Shown: piece by piece, positions 15,549 to 24,248 of the stretch
Position numbering within the stretch: the stretch's first letter is position 1
Layout: every line of letters begins with the position of its first letter
From: Mycolicibacterium wolinskyi
GTDB lineage: Bacteria > Actinomycetota > Actinomycetes > Mycobacteriales > Mycobacteriaceae
Length of the DNA stretch: 64,000 nucleotides
Assembly (NCBI RefSeq): GCF_002101965.1
Contig: NZ_LQQA01000005.1
Span: 286,961-350,960 of the forward strand
Direction: 5' to 3'
Translations under genes and position numbers: made by a program
The notes under the pieces: model-generated
What the model saw: the letters and a program-made list of their open reading frames with translations, nothing else
Databases searched by the model: none
What the model was told of the DNA's origin: nothing

Positions 15549-17701
15549 CAGGGCCCCCTTGAGAGTGGGTGCGGTTTTGCCGTTGCGCTGGTCTGTATCC
15601 GAGTGATGTTGCGGCGGCTCGGAAGCGATGCCGGCGGCGCGACCGCTAGCCGCAGGATCAGGGCGATCGATTCACCTGGCTGCAGTTTCGTCAGATCGTT
15701 GAATTCGCTTTGTAATTCACCTAATTCGGCCGCGAAGGTTGTGGAGAGCTCCTCGAGTTCGGCTGTGGTGTGCGCGTAGAGGAAGACCGGCGACACCGGC
15801 TGGACACCGAAGCCTTGTTGTTGAGCTGCGATCCACACGGCTTCGACTGCCGATCCGCCGGTTGCGTAGGCCCGCAGGTCGTTTCCTGCCACGGTGACGA
15901 CGGCCAGAGCTGAGCTGGCCAGGACGCGGTCTCGCATGTCGTCGCCGAGTGCGGATCCGGCGCCCCACTCGGCTAGGTGCGCCATGACGTCGGGTCGGCG
16001 AAGGACGTCAAGGACTGCCATCTCGCCGGGATCGAATTCGAGGCTTCGTACGTCGATGCCCGTGTCGGGGTCTGGATCACCTGGCCAGCGCAGTTCGGAG
16101 ATCATCTCTCGATGCAGGTGGGGGGTCAGGAACCGGACCCGGTCGGCTGCGGCGAGGATGGTCGCCGCTTGGGCGATGTCGTCTCGCTGGGTGAGCAGCC
16201 GCAGGCGGGCCCCGTGCTGTTCGGCCGTGTCGGTGAGACGGGTGATTGTGGCGTCGTCGAGCGGCTTGGGCGTGCCGTGGTGACGGTTGGATTCGCGGTC
16301 CAGCATGGGCTTGTAGAGGCGCGCGAGCGTTGAGTCTGTGCCACCGGTGGCGGTGCGCATGGTGGCCTGCAGCGGCGCGCTGCCGGCGTCGGTGATGGTG
16401 ACAGGCCCGAGCACGTGGTGTTCGGCGGCGGCGATCTTGATGTTCAGCAGTGCTGCCCCGATTGCGACGGCGCTGCCGCGGAATTCGATATCCATGGTCG
16501 ACGTGTGTTGCGGATCGATACCGACGGTGATGGAGTCTTCGGTGATCTGGATCTGCCAGGGCTGAGTGTTGCCGCCGGACGGGGCCCGCATCGCGGCCGT
16601 GGCGAGGCGTTCGAGCGGGTCGCCGTTGAGAGCCTGCGGAGTGTTTGGCTCGTCGAGGGTTGTTTCGTATCGATGCGCCATGTCGGGCTCGTGGATCTGG
16701 CCCAGGGCCCAGTTGACGTCGATGCGGCTGCGGCCGGATCGGAGTTCTTCGCCGAGGCCGATTCTGCGGACAGCTTCGGCGATCGCGGCCGCCCCGATGA
16801 TGACGTCGGACGCTAGTTGCGGCCACGTGGACAGGGTTCGGTCGATTTCGATGAGTGATGCGGCTGTGCTGGGGGATAGGCGTTCGGCTTCCAGATGCCG
16901 CAGGACGTGGGGGATCTTCTCGCGGCTGGTCATACCCGGGAGAAGGTCGATGTCGAGTTGGCCGAGCAGCCCGTGCAGGATGGGGCGCCCGGGATCTCGG
17001 TCGAAGCGTTCGACGTCGATGATGCCGCGGTCGCTGGTGGCCATGAGTACGGGGATCTGCAGGTCGCGGGCAGCGACGCGTAGCCGGGCTTTCACTTCGA
17101 GTGAATCGCATTCCTCGATCGCGATGTCGAGGCCTTTGACGAAGTCGTCGAGCGTCTCGGCGTTGAGGCCGGCGTCGAGCACCTCGACGGGCAGATAGGG
17201 GTCCAGTTCGGCGATTCTGCGGGCAGCGACAACGGCTTTGTTGACTCCAAGGTCGAAGACCGTGGCCGGCACCCGGTTGAGGTTGGACAGTTCGAGATGG
17301 TCGAAATCGGCCAGTCGCAGTTTGCCGCATAGCCCTTGGGCGGCCAACGTGTGGGCGATGACGTGGCCCACGCTGAGGCCGGCCACGCCGATCGTCAGTC
17401 TGCTCAGTTTGGTTTGCTCTGCCGCGGTGATGTTGTTGCGGTTGCGGTCCAGCCGCAACGCCTGGAATCCACGTGGGCCGAGCACGGCCACGACAGCGCG
17501 TCGCCAGGGGTAGTAGGCCCACCGTCGGCCTTCGCCGAGCAGCTCGTCAGTCGGCGCAGGGCGAAGTGCACGCAGGCTTTCCAGCTGGGCGTCGTGGTCG
17601 TCGAGGAAATCAATGTCGGGGTCAGCGCGGAGCTGATCGAGAATGGCGTTGTCGCCCGGGCGGGTTGGGTCGAGAACTTGTGCGCTGTAAGCGGTCTGCA
17701 T
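15545..17701 (-). CDS. Rv1355c-like ThiF/E1-nitroreductase fusion protein
   Basis: The 718-residue protein has two parts. Residues 90-330 are an adenylating ThiF/MoeB/E1-like domain: TIGVAGLSVGHVIAHTLAAQ (dinucleotide-binding loop), then LADFDHLELSNLNRV, and ECDSLEVKARLR. Residues 365-690 are a nitroreductase-like FMN fold (MRAPSGGNTQPWQI). This fusion matches mycobacterial Rv1355c. The ThiF part would adenylate a C-terminal carboxylate of a protein or peptide; the nitroreductase part could oxidise or reduce a bound product, as in some peptide-modifying pathways. No clear substrate gene was found beside it. It diverges from the P450 gene. Confidence 0.8.
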   Translation of the reverse strand: MQTAYSAQVLDPTRPGDNAILDQLRADPDIDFLDDHDAQLESLRALRPAPTDELLGEGRRWAYYPWRRAVVAVLGPRGFQALRLDRNRNNITAAEQTKLSRLTIGVAGLSVGHVIAHTLAAQGLCGKLRLADFDHLELSNLNRVPATVFDLGVNKAVVAARRIAELDPYLPVEVLDAGLNAETLDDFVKGLDIAIEECDSLEVKARLRVAARDLQIPVLMATSDRGIIDVERFDRDPGRPILHGLLGQLDIDLLPGMTSREKIPHVLRHLEAERLSPSTAASLIEIDRTLSTWPQLASDVIIGAAAIAEAVRRIGLGEELRSGRSRIDVNWALGQIHEPDMAHRYETTLDEPNTPQALNGDPLERLATAAMRAPSGGNTQPWQIQITEDSITVGIDPQHTSTMDIEFRGSAVAIGAALLNIKIAAAEHHVLGPVTITDAGSAPLQATMRTATGGTDSTLARLYKPMLDRESNRHHGTPKPLDDATITRLTDTAEQHGARLRLLTQRDDIAQAATILAAADRVRFLTPHLHREMISELRWPGDPDPDTGIDVRSLEFDPGEMAVLDVLRRPDVMAHLAEWGAGSALGDDMRDRVLASSALAVVTVAGNDLRAYATGGSAVEAVWIAAQQQGFGVQPVSPVFLYAHTTAELEELSTTFAAELGELQSEFNDLTKLQPGESIALILRLAVAPPASLPSRRNITRIQTSATAKPHPLSRGPW

Positions 17702-17780
17702 GCTGTCCCTTCGCTTATTCGGCGTCGGGGCGCCGAAAGACTCAGTCGTAGACTATGTCCGACTCTTGGGAGGTGTGCGC
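17702..17780. promoter_or_regulatory. Divergent promoter region with inverted repeat
   Basis: The 79 bases between the Rv1355c-like gene and the P450 gene hold a perfect inverted repeat TTCGGCG-6-CGCCGAA (17718-17737) and the small palindrome GACTCAGTC (17739-17747). A ribosome binding site GGGAGG (17767-17772) serves the GTG of the P450. A shared operator for both directions is plausible. Confidence 0.45.
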
Positions 17781-19148
17781 GTGACCGAGACGACGCGTGA
17801 GCAAACTGTCGCGGATCTACCACTGGCTCCGATTAATCCGTTGCCGTACAAGCAAAAGCGTGATGCTTTGCGGAACTTCCACACCGGCACCGACATCCTG
17901 CGGGACGCCGGTGGCCCCGTCACCCGGTTCAGCCTCGGTCCGCGTTGGCTGATGCCGCCGATCGTTTTAGCCACTTCACCTCAAGGTATTCGTGACATCG
18001 TGAGTGTGCGCGACGGCTCGATCGACAAGACGAGCGGTGTGGGTCGGGAGCTTCGGCGTTTGCTTGGCGGCAACTTATTTGTGTTGCCGCATGAGGAATG
18101 GCTACCGCGGCGACGCACTCTGCAGCCGGTGTTCACGAAGAAGCGGGTGGAGTCTTTCGGCGCCCACATGGCCGAGGCCACGGAGATGGTGGTGTCCTCG
18201 TGGACTGACGGCGCCCAGATCAGTTTGGACGCTGAAGCACGTCAGCTGACGATGCGCGCTTTGGGCCGATCGGTGTTGGGTCTTGATCTGGATGAGCGGG
18301 CGGATGTGGTGGCCGAGCCGTTGCGGGTGGCGACCAGTTACGCGGTTCGGCGGGCCCTGAAGCCTCTGCGGCCGCCGGCGTGGCTGCCGACGCCGGCGCG
18401 ACGGCGATCCCGGGAGGCGGCCGCCACGATTCGGGGGTTGGCCGCTGAGATTGTGCGTGCCTGTCGTGCCGATCCTGATCTGGACGCACCGTTGGTGCAG
18501 GCGTTGATCGCTGCGCGGGATCCCGAGACCGGGCAATCGCTCACAGATGACGAGATTCGCGACGAGCTGGTGATCTTCCTGTTCGCCGGCCATGACACGA
18601 CAGCGACGACGCTGACCTACGCGTTGTGGCAGTTGGGCCGCCACCCGGAAGTACAGGACCGAGTGGCGGCTGAGGCCGCCCAGATCGGGGATCGCTTGCT
18701 GAGGCCTGGGGATGTCGATCAGCTCGGATACACCGTTCAGGTACTTCGGGAGGCCCTGCGGCTGTGCCCGCCCGGGCCGACCGGAACGCGAATGGCGATC
18801 GAGGATGTGGAGGTCGACGGATATCGGGTCGAGGCGGGGACCATGCTGGTGTTCGGCCGCATGTCGGTCCAGCGCGACCCGACTCTGTGGGAGGACCCTC
18901 TGCGGTTCGATCCTGATCGGTTCACCCCGGACAAGATGAAGGCGCGGGACCGGTGGCAGTACGTACCTTTCGGCGGCGGGCCCCGCGGGTGCATCGGTGA
19001 TCACTTCGCCATGCTGGAGGCGACGTTGGCGTTGGCCTCGATAGCTCGTCGCGTGAAATTGGTGTCGTTGGAGGATGATTTCCCATTGGCGGTGCCGTTC
19101 ACGATGGTGCCGGGAGGGCCGATCCCAGCACGCGTTGGTCTGCGCTAG
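17781..19148 (+). CDS. Cytochrome P450 monooxygenase
   Basis: A GTG with GGGAGG upstream gives 455 residues. All P450 hallmarks are present: I-helix FAGHDTTATT, K-helix EALR (ExxR), the PERF-like region FDPDRF, and the haem loop FGGGPRGCIGDHFA with the Cys ligand. It is closest in style to CYP132/CYP4-like mycobacterial enzymes, which hydroxylate fatty acids or other hydrophobic compounds. No ferredoxin or reductase gene is next to it. Its end overlaps the convergent TetR gene by 4 bases, suggesting a shared control unit. Confidence 0.92.
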   Translation: MTETTREQTVADLPLAPINPLPYKQKRDALRNFHTGTDILRDAGGPVTRFSLGPRWLMPPIVLATSPQGIRDIVSVRDGSIDKTSGVGRELRRLLGGNLFVLPHEEWLPRRRTLQPVFTKKRVESFGAHMAEATEMVVSSWTDGAQISLDAEARQLTMRALGRSVLGLDLDERADVVAEPLRVATSYAVRRALKPLRPPAWLPTPARRRSREAAATIRGLAAEIVRACRADPDLDAPLVQALIAARDPETGQSLTDDEIRDELVIFLFAGHDTTATTLTYALWQLGRHPEVQDRVAAEAAQIGDRLLRPGDVDQLGYTVQVLREALRLCPPGPTGTRMAIEDVEVDGYRVEAGTMLVFGRMSVQRDPTLWEDPLRFDPDRFTPDKMKARDRWQYVPFGGGPRGCIGDHFAMLEATLALASIARRVKLVSLEDDFPLAVPFTMVPGGPIPARVGLR

Positions 19149-19804
19149 CTGTACTCAGCAGGATCGGCTGTGAACTGGCCGTGGCGGATCATCGCGGTGA
19201 CACTGGCGTCCCAGCGCTGCAGCTCGGCGGGCTTGGTGAACGCACCGTCGATATGGCGGGCGATGTGAGAGCGCAGCATGATCGCGCCGAGGCGCAGTAT
19301 CAGCGGGTTGAGTGCGGCCCAATCCTGGTCGAGGTCGGGCCTGGTGAGCCCTGCAGCTGCGAAGGTTTCGCGCTGTCTGGCGCTGATCTTGAGTAGGCCG
19401 TCGAAGATCACGACACCAATATCGTTGCCCTCGCTGAGGGCGCGGCCTACGTAATCGACGATGTCCGGGTGGTCGTGGATCAGCTTGGAGAATCGGCCGC
19501 CGAGCGAACGGAAATCGTCGGCCGGGGCTGCAGGCACTGGTAGAGGGTTCGATTCCAGAGCTTCGCCGAACACGCGAAGAACGTGATCATCGACGGCCTC
19601 GATCAGTCCGTCTTTGCTGCCGAAGTGGTGTCGCAGTAGGCCGTGTGAGACTCCTGCGGCTTCGGCGATGGTGCGCATGGTGGTTCCGCTGATGCCGTGA
19701 GCGGCGAAGCAACGCAGTGCGGCGTCTCGGATCCGGTCTGCGTTGGATAACTGGACCGGTGCCGGCTGACGTTGAAAAACGGAGCCATCCATGGGCACCG
19801 ACAA
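19145..19804 (-). CDS. TetR-family regulator
   Basis: The N-terminal HTH (about residues 22-68) reads RIRDAALRCFAAHGISGTTM, then IAEAAGVSHGLLRHHFGSK, a textbook TetR signature. The C-terminal 130 residues form the ligand domain. The start is TTG at 19804, or an ATG at 19792, with no clear ribosome binding site. It is convergent with the P450 and divergent from the dienelactone hydrolase gene; the array of AGCTAT sites at 19815-19892 is its likely operator. Confidence 0.88.
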   Translation of the reverse strand: MSVPMDGSVFQRQPAPVQLSNADRIRDAALRCFAAHGISGTTMRTIAEAAGVSHGLLRHHFGSKDGLIEAVDDHVLRVFGEALESNPLPVPAAPADDFRSLGGRFSKLIHDHPDIVDYVGRALSEGNDIGVVIFDGLLKISARQRETFAAAGLTRPDLDQDWAALNPLILRLGAIMLRSHIARHIDGAFTKPAELQRWDASVTAMIRHGQFTADPAEYS

Positions 19805-19814
19805 TACAGTCAGC

Positions 19815-19892
19815 TTGGAAAGCTATACGGCTGGATTGCCAAAGCTATCCAAATGGATTAGACAGCTATCCATTGATCGGGTATAGCTATAC
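19815..19892. promoter_or_regulatory. Operator array: four AGCTAT sites phased at 21-22 bp
   Basis: The hexamer AGCTAT occurs at 19821, 19843, 19864 and 19885, always followed by a (A/C)C dinucleotide, so AGCTATmC. Spacings are 22, 21 and 21 bases, two helical turns. The last copy is part of the perfect palindrome GTATAGCTATAC (19881-19892). The region lies between tetR (minus) and the dienelactone hydrolase gene (plus) and is AT-rich. It is a probable cooperative binding array for the TetR protein. Confidence 0.65.
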
Positions 19893-20015
19893 ATGCGGAT
19901 AGTTCTAGTGCCGCCGGGGGTTGGCCAACAGGCGAAACCCGCGACCCGGCCTCGACCATTTGACCGGGGCGGTCGCGCGACCTGCGGTGGGTACCGAGCA
20001 GATTGGGGTGGCGCG

Positions 20016-20780
20016 TTGCCGAACATCACTTATCCCGCTCCTGCGGGCGCTTTGCCGGGGTATTTGGCGCAGCCGACGGCTGGCGGCCCTTGGCCTGGCG
20101 TCGTGGTGATCCAAGATGTGCGCGGCATGACGGCCGATCTGCGGCGGATCAGCGATCGGCTCGCCAGCGAAGGGTATCTCGCGTTGGCGCCAGACCTCTA
20201 CGGCCGCGGATCCAAGCCCCGGTGTGTGATCGCCACGGTCCGGGCGCACTTCGCCGACACCGGTGATGCCTATGACGACATCGTCGCGGCGCGCAATTAT
20301 CTGCTCGGGATCCCGCGGTGCAATGGCCGCGTCGGGGTCATTGGATTTTGCATGGGCGCCGGGTTCGTGCTGCAGATGGCGCCGCGCGGCGTCTTTGACG
20401 CTGCTGCGCCGCAATATGGGTTGGCGCCCAAGAACATTGATGTGTTGGAGAATTCATGCCCCATCGTCGCTAGCTACGGGGCCAAGGATCGGATCGTACG
20501 AGCTGGCTCGGCGAGCGCTCTGGAGGCCGTGTTGGCCAAGGGCGACGTGGCTCGCGACATCAAGGAGTACCCGGCCGTCGGGCATAGCTTCATGAACAGG
20601 TCGGGTCTTCCGACACAGTTCAGCGTTGTCGAGAATCTCGCCGGCCTGGCGTATTCGGCGCCCGAGGCCGAAGACGCTTGGGCCCGTATCTTTGCGTTCT
20701 TCAAGACGCATCTTTCTCAAGCTCCCGACCGATCGGGGCGTTCCGAGCCAGAAGGCGTCAACGATGCGTCGGCCAACTGA
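20016..20780 (+). CDS. Dienelactone hydrolase-family protein
   Basis: The start is a TTG at 20016 with GGGGTGG upstream; the frame open from 19893 would run over the operator palindrome. The 254-residue alpha/beta hydrolase has the family triad: Cys in GFCMGAGF (near residue 113), Asp in KDRIV, and His in GHSFMN. DLH enzymes open lactone rings in chloroaromatic degradation, but many actinobacterial members have other ester substrates. Control by the neighbouring TetR is likely from the operator array in its leader. Confidence 0.85.
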   Translation: MPNITYPAPAGALPGYLAQPTAGGPWPGVVVIQDVRGMTADLRRISDRLASEGYLALAPDLYGRGSKPRCVIATVRAHFADTGDAYDDIVAARNYLLGIPRCNGRVGVIGFCMGAGFVLQMAPRGVFDAAAPQYGLAPKNIDVLENSCPIVASYGAKDRIVRAGSASALEAVLAKGDVARDIKEYPAVGHSFMNRSGLPTQFSVVENLAGLAYSAPEAEDAWARIFAFFKTHLSQAPDRSGRSEPEGVNDASAN

Positions 20781-21056
20781 GCCGGCAACGGGTCAGCCGG
20801 TCGGTTTGTGCCGAGTTCACCGGGTCCGATGAGCACCGCCGGACCTGTCCGCCTGACCCGCGAGGAGCAGACCGCGGGGGCAATGGTCCCTGCGCCGAGC
20901 TCTCGCGCTGGTCATCGTCGGGGCGAACCGTATGATCCCGCGGCCGAGGTCGCTCACGGCACTGAGATCAGTTATCCGCACAACCGAGCTGTATTCGATG
21001 AATCATCGTGTGCCGCAGGTGAATACCGTTCACACACCTTTGACGAGAGGCGCACG

Positions 21057-21878
21057 ATGGTCGCGACTGGCGGGCCCCATTATCGGGAGTGGCTGGATGT
21101 AGCGCCACCCAGCGACTATTTGCGGAACATCGCGGATTCGCCGACGGGGAAGAGCTACAAGGCTTTCGCGAAGTCCCTGCTCAGGATCAACCAGGGCAGC
21201 GTGGTCGTGGACTTGGGATGCGGTGCGGGCGTGGACCTTCCTGCGTGTGCCGAAGCCGCTGGCCGCACAGGGAAAGTCATCGGCATCGACCAGGACCAGC
21301 GCTTGCTGGCCCACGCCGGCACGCATACGAGGCATCTACCGACGGTGTCGGTGGCCAACGCTGACATTCACCAGCTCCCGCTTAAGACGCAGACTGTGGA
21401 CTGCGTGCACATCGACCGAGTACTTCAGCATGTGGATTCGCCGGCGACCGTTCTTTCTGAGGCCGTCCGCACTCTGCGTCACGACGGCACGATCGTCTGT
21501 ATCGAGCCTGACTGGGCGACCCTGACTATCGATCACCCCGACGTCGCGTTCAGCCGTGCCTATACGCAGCACTTCGTTGATCAGGCCATCCGCAACGCGA
21601 CTATCGGCAGAGCGCTGCCGCGGATGCTCGGCGAGGCCGGCCTGAGCGTCGACGCGGTGCATCCCGTCGTAGCGCTGTGGACGGACGCGGTGGAAGCAGA
21701 CAAGATTCTCGGCTTCCGCGACGTCTGCAAGCACGCAATTGCCAATGGCGCCCTACCGGCGAGGACCACCCAGAACTGGATCGAGGACCTCATGGCCGGG
21801 CCTTTCTTCAGTTCTTTGTGCCTGTTCATCGTGGCCGCACACGTCGAGGACGGACGACATGTCACAGCCAGTCACTGA
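21057..21878 (+). CDS. SAM-dependent methyltransferase (UbiE-like)
   Basis: The ATG at 21057 (GAGAGG upstream) gives 273 residues; the frame is open to 20808 but the extension lacks structure. Motif I is VVDLGCGAGVDLPACAEAAG, strand 2 ends VIGIDQD, and motif IV region reads CVHIDRVLQHVDSP, as in UbiE/Methyltransf_11 enzymes acting on small molecules. The C-terminal 90 residues resemble those of actinobacterial secondary-metabolism methyltransferases. It follows the hydrolase gene after about 280 bases. Substrate unknown. Confidence 0.8.
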   Translation: MVATGGPHYREWLDVAPPSDYLRNIADSPTGKSYKAFAKSLLRINQGSVVVDLGCGAGVDLPACAEAAGRTGKVIGIDQDQRLLAHAGTHTRHLPTVSVANADIHQLPLKTQTVDCVHIDRVLQHVDSPATVLSEAVRTLRHDGTIVCIEPDWATLTIDHPDVAFSRAYTQHFVDQAIRNATIGRALPRMLGEAGLSVDAVHPVVALWTDAVEADKILGFRDVCKHAIANGALPARTTQNWIEDLMAGPFFSSLCLFIVAAHVEDGRHVTASH

Positions 21879-21972
21879 GGCCTTCGGCAGGACGGTGCGC
21901 GATCGGCGGTCGCTTGTGCCGCCGGGCGCCGACGGGCGACGGCGTGTGTGTGCCCGCACACGCCGTTGACGG

Positions 21973-22022
21973 TTCCCTAGTTCCCTAGGTAACCTCCCGA
22001 ACATAGCTAGCCGACTAGGGAA
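21973..22022 (+). promoter_or_regulatory. Probable whiB promoter with TTCCCTAG repeats
   Basis: Two adjacent copies of TTCCCTAG (21973-21980 and 21981-21988) are followed by the inverted form CTAGGGAA at 22015-22022, just before the whiB start. A TTGACG hexamer at 21966-21971 could be a -35. The repeats probably bind a regulator of the WhiB gene. An AGGGG ribosome binding site follows at about 22018-22025. Confidence 0.4.
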
Positions 22023-22031
22023 GGGGTTCGA

Positions 22032-22376
22032 ATGACCGAGTGCCTACCGCTGACCGCGGCCGGCAGCGCCGAAGAGTCGTGGACAGAGCGCATGTTGTGC
22101 CGCCTCTACGATCCCGAACTCTGGCATGCACCCGAGCTGCTTGAAGAGGGGCGTGCGATCTGTGGGCAATGCCCCGCGATCAAGGACTGCGCCGCGAACA
22201 CACTGCGCTTGGCCGCGAATTCGAGCGAACGGCTCAGTGGCATGTGGGCCGGGGTGGACATCCCCGAGGCGACGAAAGGCAGCGCCTATCGGAACCGGCT
22301 GAAACGGCTGAAACATGTCGCTGCGACCGGGACGCAGCTACCCACGCGAAATCGTCGGTCTCGCGTCGCGGTGTAG
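22032..22376 (+). CDS. WhiB-family iron-sulphur regulator
   Basis: The 114-residue protein has the four WhiB cysteines at positions 23, 44, 47 and 53 (C-x20-C-x2-C-x5-C), which hold a [4Fe-4S] cluster. The G-W turn is GMWAGV and a basic tail (RNRRSR) follows for DNA contact. WhiB proteins bind the main sigma factor and redirect transcription. Phage- and plasmid-borne WhiB proteins are known to interfere with host WhiB2 and septation. Its placement near WhiA-type HTH proteins is notable. Confidence 0.93.
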   Translation: MTECLPLTAAGSAEESWTERMLCRLYDPELWHAPELLEEGRAICGQCPAIKDCAANTLRLAANSSERLSGMWAGVDIPEATKGSAYRNRLKRLKHVAATGTQLPTRNRRSRVAV

Positions 22377-22399
22377 GCGGCACGATGGTCAACCGAACA

Positions 22400-22879
22400 T
22401 CACACGGGCGCGCCCGGCGGACGCTCACGGGCACGGCGCCACGACGCCTCATATTCTTCGACCGGAGTTCCCAGCAGGTGGCTCAGCTTCTCTGCTTTGT
22501 CCTTGGTCAAGGTCGTCTCGCCACGTTCGATCTTCTTGAGGGTGGTGGTAGCGATTCCCGCCGCCGCGGCCAGTTGCGGCTGGGTCAACCCACACAGCAC
22601 CCGCCAATCGCCCGGGTAGCGCTCGTCGATCGGCACCGCAACGACATGTTCGATCGGGGCCCCAAGGATCTTCATCACGGCGGCCAGCTTGTCCACCTGC
22701 GGGGTGAAAGTGCCGGCCTCCCAGCCATAAATGGTCGACGAAGTGACACCCGACAGTCGGGCGAGCTCCATCATGGGCGTCTTGTTTTTGCGCAAGGCGG
22801 TGAACCGCTCAGCGTTGAATCCCCGCAGAACACGGCGGCTCACGTGATGACGCCCGGTCTCATAACCGCTAACCATCAC
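22400..22879 (-). CDS. Regulator with two XRE-type HTH domains
   Basis: The 159-residue protein has two Cro/CI-like HTH units: FTALRKNKTPMMELARLSGV (about residues 26-80) and LCGLTQPQLAAAAGIATTTL (about residues 94-145). Double-XRE proteins act as phage or plasmid repressors. It faces the 23088 gene across a 208-base region that must hold both promoters. Likely a master repressor for the rightward gene train. Confidence 0.82.
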   Translation of the reverse strand: MMVSGYETGRHHVSRRVLRGFNAERFTALRKNKTPMMELARLSGVTSSTIYGWEAGTFTPQVDKLAAVMKILGAPIEHVVAVPIDERYPGDWRVLCGLTQPQLAAAAGIATTTLKKIERGETTLTKDKAEKLSHLLGTPVEEYEASWRRARERPPGAPV

Positions 22880-23087
22880 CCATACCCTTCGTCAGACTTA
22901 AACGTTGGACACCATAGACAGGGTGCCCTATTCCGGACTATTCTACTTTCAGTTGGTCCCCTGGGGGCCTTAAGGGACGGGGTGGCGTGAACAGAAATCC
23001 GAAACGAGGCCAGCCAGGCGCCATATCGGCGCCTGTGAGTCGCGGCCCGCGAGCCGCTCACCGATTCGAGTTGGGCGGGTTTGAAAA

Positions 23088-23594
23088 ATGACATCTACCG
23101 GCGACATTGAAGGCCTTGTCGGCGACTGCAGCGACGAAGTCGACGAGACTGAACGTTTCCTCGACGAGTACTTGTGGCTGCGATCATTCGGCAAGACGGA
23201 TGCCGCGATCGCGCATGAACTCCGCACGACCGATGCTGGTCTGGTCAAGCGGCTGCAGCGGGCGGGTGTGCGACGACTGGAGCTGTCGGCCGACCACGAG
23301 ATCGACTCCCGGTTGCGGGAGTTGATTGCGGCCGAAAAACCCTTTGATATTTGGGATTTCGCGTTCTGGTTTGACCCGTCGATGATTGCGTCGGCGATCT
23401 CGGCAGCTGTACGGCGCGGGCTCATTGTGCGGGTCGGCAGCCGCCCGGGGGCCGGCCGCCGCATTGGGATCTTCCAAGAAGCCTCGGCTGCCGCAGCGGC
23501 GGCGGAGGCAGCGGCAGCTGCGGACGTCGCACAGAACGCAGAGCTGGCCAAGGCGACCGTTGCGCTCGTACGTGCGGTGCGGGTGGTGGCGTGA
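23088..23594 (+). CDS. Hypothetical HTH protein
   Basis: The product is 168 residues. Residues 22-60 (FLDEYLWLRSFGKTDAAIAH, then TTDAGLVKRLQRAGVRR) form a probable HTH, and residues 75-125 look like a winged HTH that ends in an Arg/Gly-rich wing (RVGSRPGAGRRIG). A long Ala-rich helix (residues 128-150) follows. It is the first gene of a long rightward coupled series. Role unknown; DNA binding is inferred. Confidence 0.55.
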   Translation: MTSTGDIEGLVGDCSDEVDETERFLDEYLWLRSFGKTDAAIAHELRTTDAGLVKRLQRAGVRRLELSADHEIDSRLRELIAAEKPFDIWDFAFWFDPSMIASAISAAVRRGLIVRVGSRPGAGRRIGIFQEASAAAAAAEAAAAADVAQNAELAKATVALVRAVRVVA

Positions 23595-23647
23595 TGCAGA
23601 CGCCAACCGTGCTCATCGGCCACGCCGAGAGAAGACCGAAACGATGA
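23594..23647 (+). CDS. Micro-ORF linking two genes
   Basis: A 17-codon frame (MQTPTVLIGHAERRPKR) starts in a TGATG overlap with the previous stop and ends in an ATGA overlap with the next start. It may only serve to pass ribosomes on. No evidence of function beyond the overlaps. Confidence 0.2.
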   Translation: MQTPTVLIGHAERRPKR

Positions 23648-23967
23648 CCTTGCTACTTCCATCCAAACCCGAGCAGATGCCGAAGACACGACTCAAGCTG
23701 GCCGCCTTGGCCTCCAATCGTCAGCGCTCCGAAGCCGCCGGCCGCGAGCAGGCCGACCAGGCTCAGCGTGCGCTCAAAGTCCTGCAAGAATCCGGCGATC
23801 ACGCGCACCAACGTTGGATCGACGCGCTTCAGCAGCGCATCGATCACCCGACCTACTCGCTGCGCAAATGCGGGGAGACGATGACACCTCCGCTGTCGAA
23901 GCATCAGTACTCCGCACTGCTTCGGCGCGCCTTGCTGGCTGCAGACACGCTGGAGTCTCAGTCATGA
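23644..23967 (+). CDS. Small protein with WhiA C-terminal-type HTH
   Basis: The ATG at 23644 gives 107 residues. Residues 40-100 read ALQQRIDHPTYSLRKCGETM, then TPPLSKHQYSALLRRALLAAD, very close to the C-terminal HTH of WhiA (the L-R-x-x-HP-x-x-SL-x-x-x-G pattern and the PP-(L/M)-(S/T)-K turn). The WhiA N-terminal LAGLIDADG part is absent. It would bind DNA alone or mix with host WhiA. The next gene starts in an ATGA overlap. Confidence 0.6.
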   Translation: MTLLLPSKPEQMPKTRLKLAALASNRQRSEAAGREQADQAQRALKVLQESGDHAHQRWIDALQQRIDHPTYSLRKCGETMTPPLSKHQYSALLRRALLAADTLESQS

Positions 23968-24239
23968 ATTCGCCAGCGCCTGTGAATGTTTCCGAGGCCC
24001 TTCGCGCCGCCTTGTTGGAGATCTTGTCGGTGGGTCGGGCTATGACGGCGTCTGAGATTCGACCGCGGCTAGATCACTACGGCCTCGGCCATCTTCCTTC
24101 CGAGCCGGTGTACCGAAATCTGGCGTTGCTGCGACGCCGCGGTGAGATTCGTCGGATCAAGCACGCCGCTCAGTCGCGCACGTACTGGGCAATTGCTGAA
24201 TCACCGGCGTTGCGATTCCCGCTACCTGAGGCAATGTGA
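23964..24239 (+). CDS. Small winged-helix protein
   Basis: The 91-residue product, starting at the ATG that overlaps the previous stop, contains ALLEILSVGRAMTASEIRPRL, then PSEPVYRNLALLRRRGEIRR, which is a winged HTH of the ArsR/MarR/BlaI kind. No ligand domain is present. It is part of the rightward coupled series. A DNA-binding role is likely, the target unknown. Confidence 0.6.
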   Translation: MNSPAPVNVSEALRAALLEILSVGRAMTASEIRPRLDHYGLGHLPSEPVYRNLALLRRRGEIRRIKHAAQSRTYWAIAESPALRFPLPEAM

Positions 24240-24248
24240 GGGGCCTTC

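Noticed and set aside
16077..17522. 481-codon minus-strand frame inside the Rv1355c-like gene
   Set aside because: Out of frame with the ThiF and nitroreductase motifs and extremely Arg/Pro-rich.
22400..22879. Toxin-antitoxin (HipB-like) pair
   Set aside because: Two XRE domains in one protein and no toxin gene beside it fit a repressor better.
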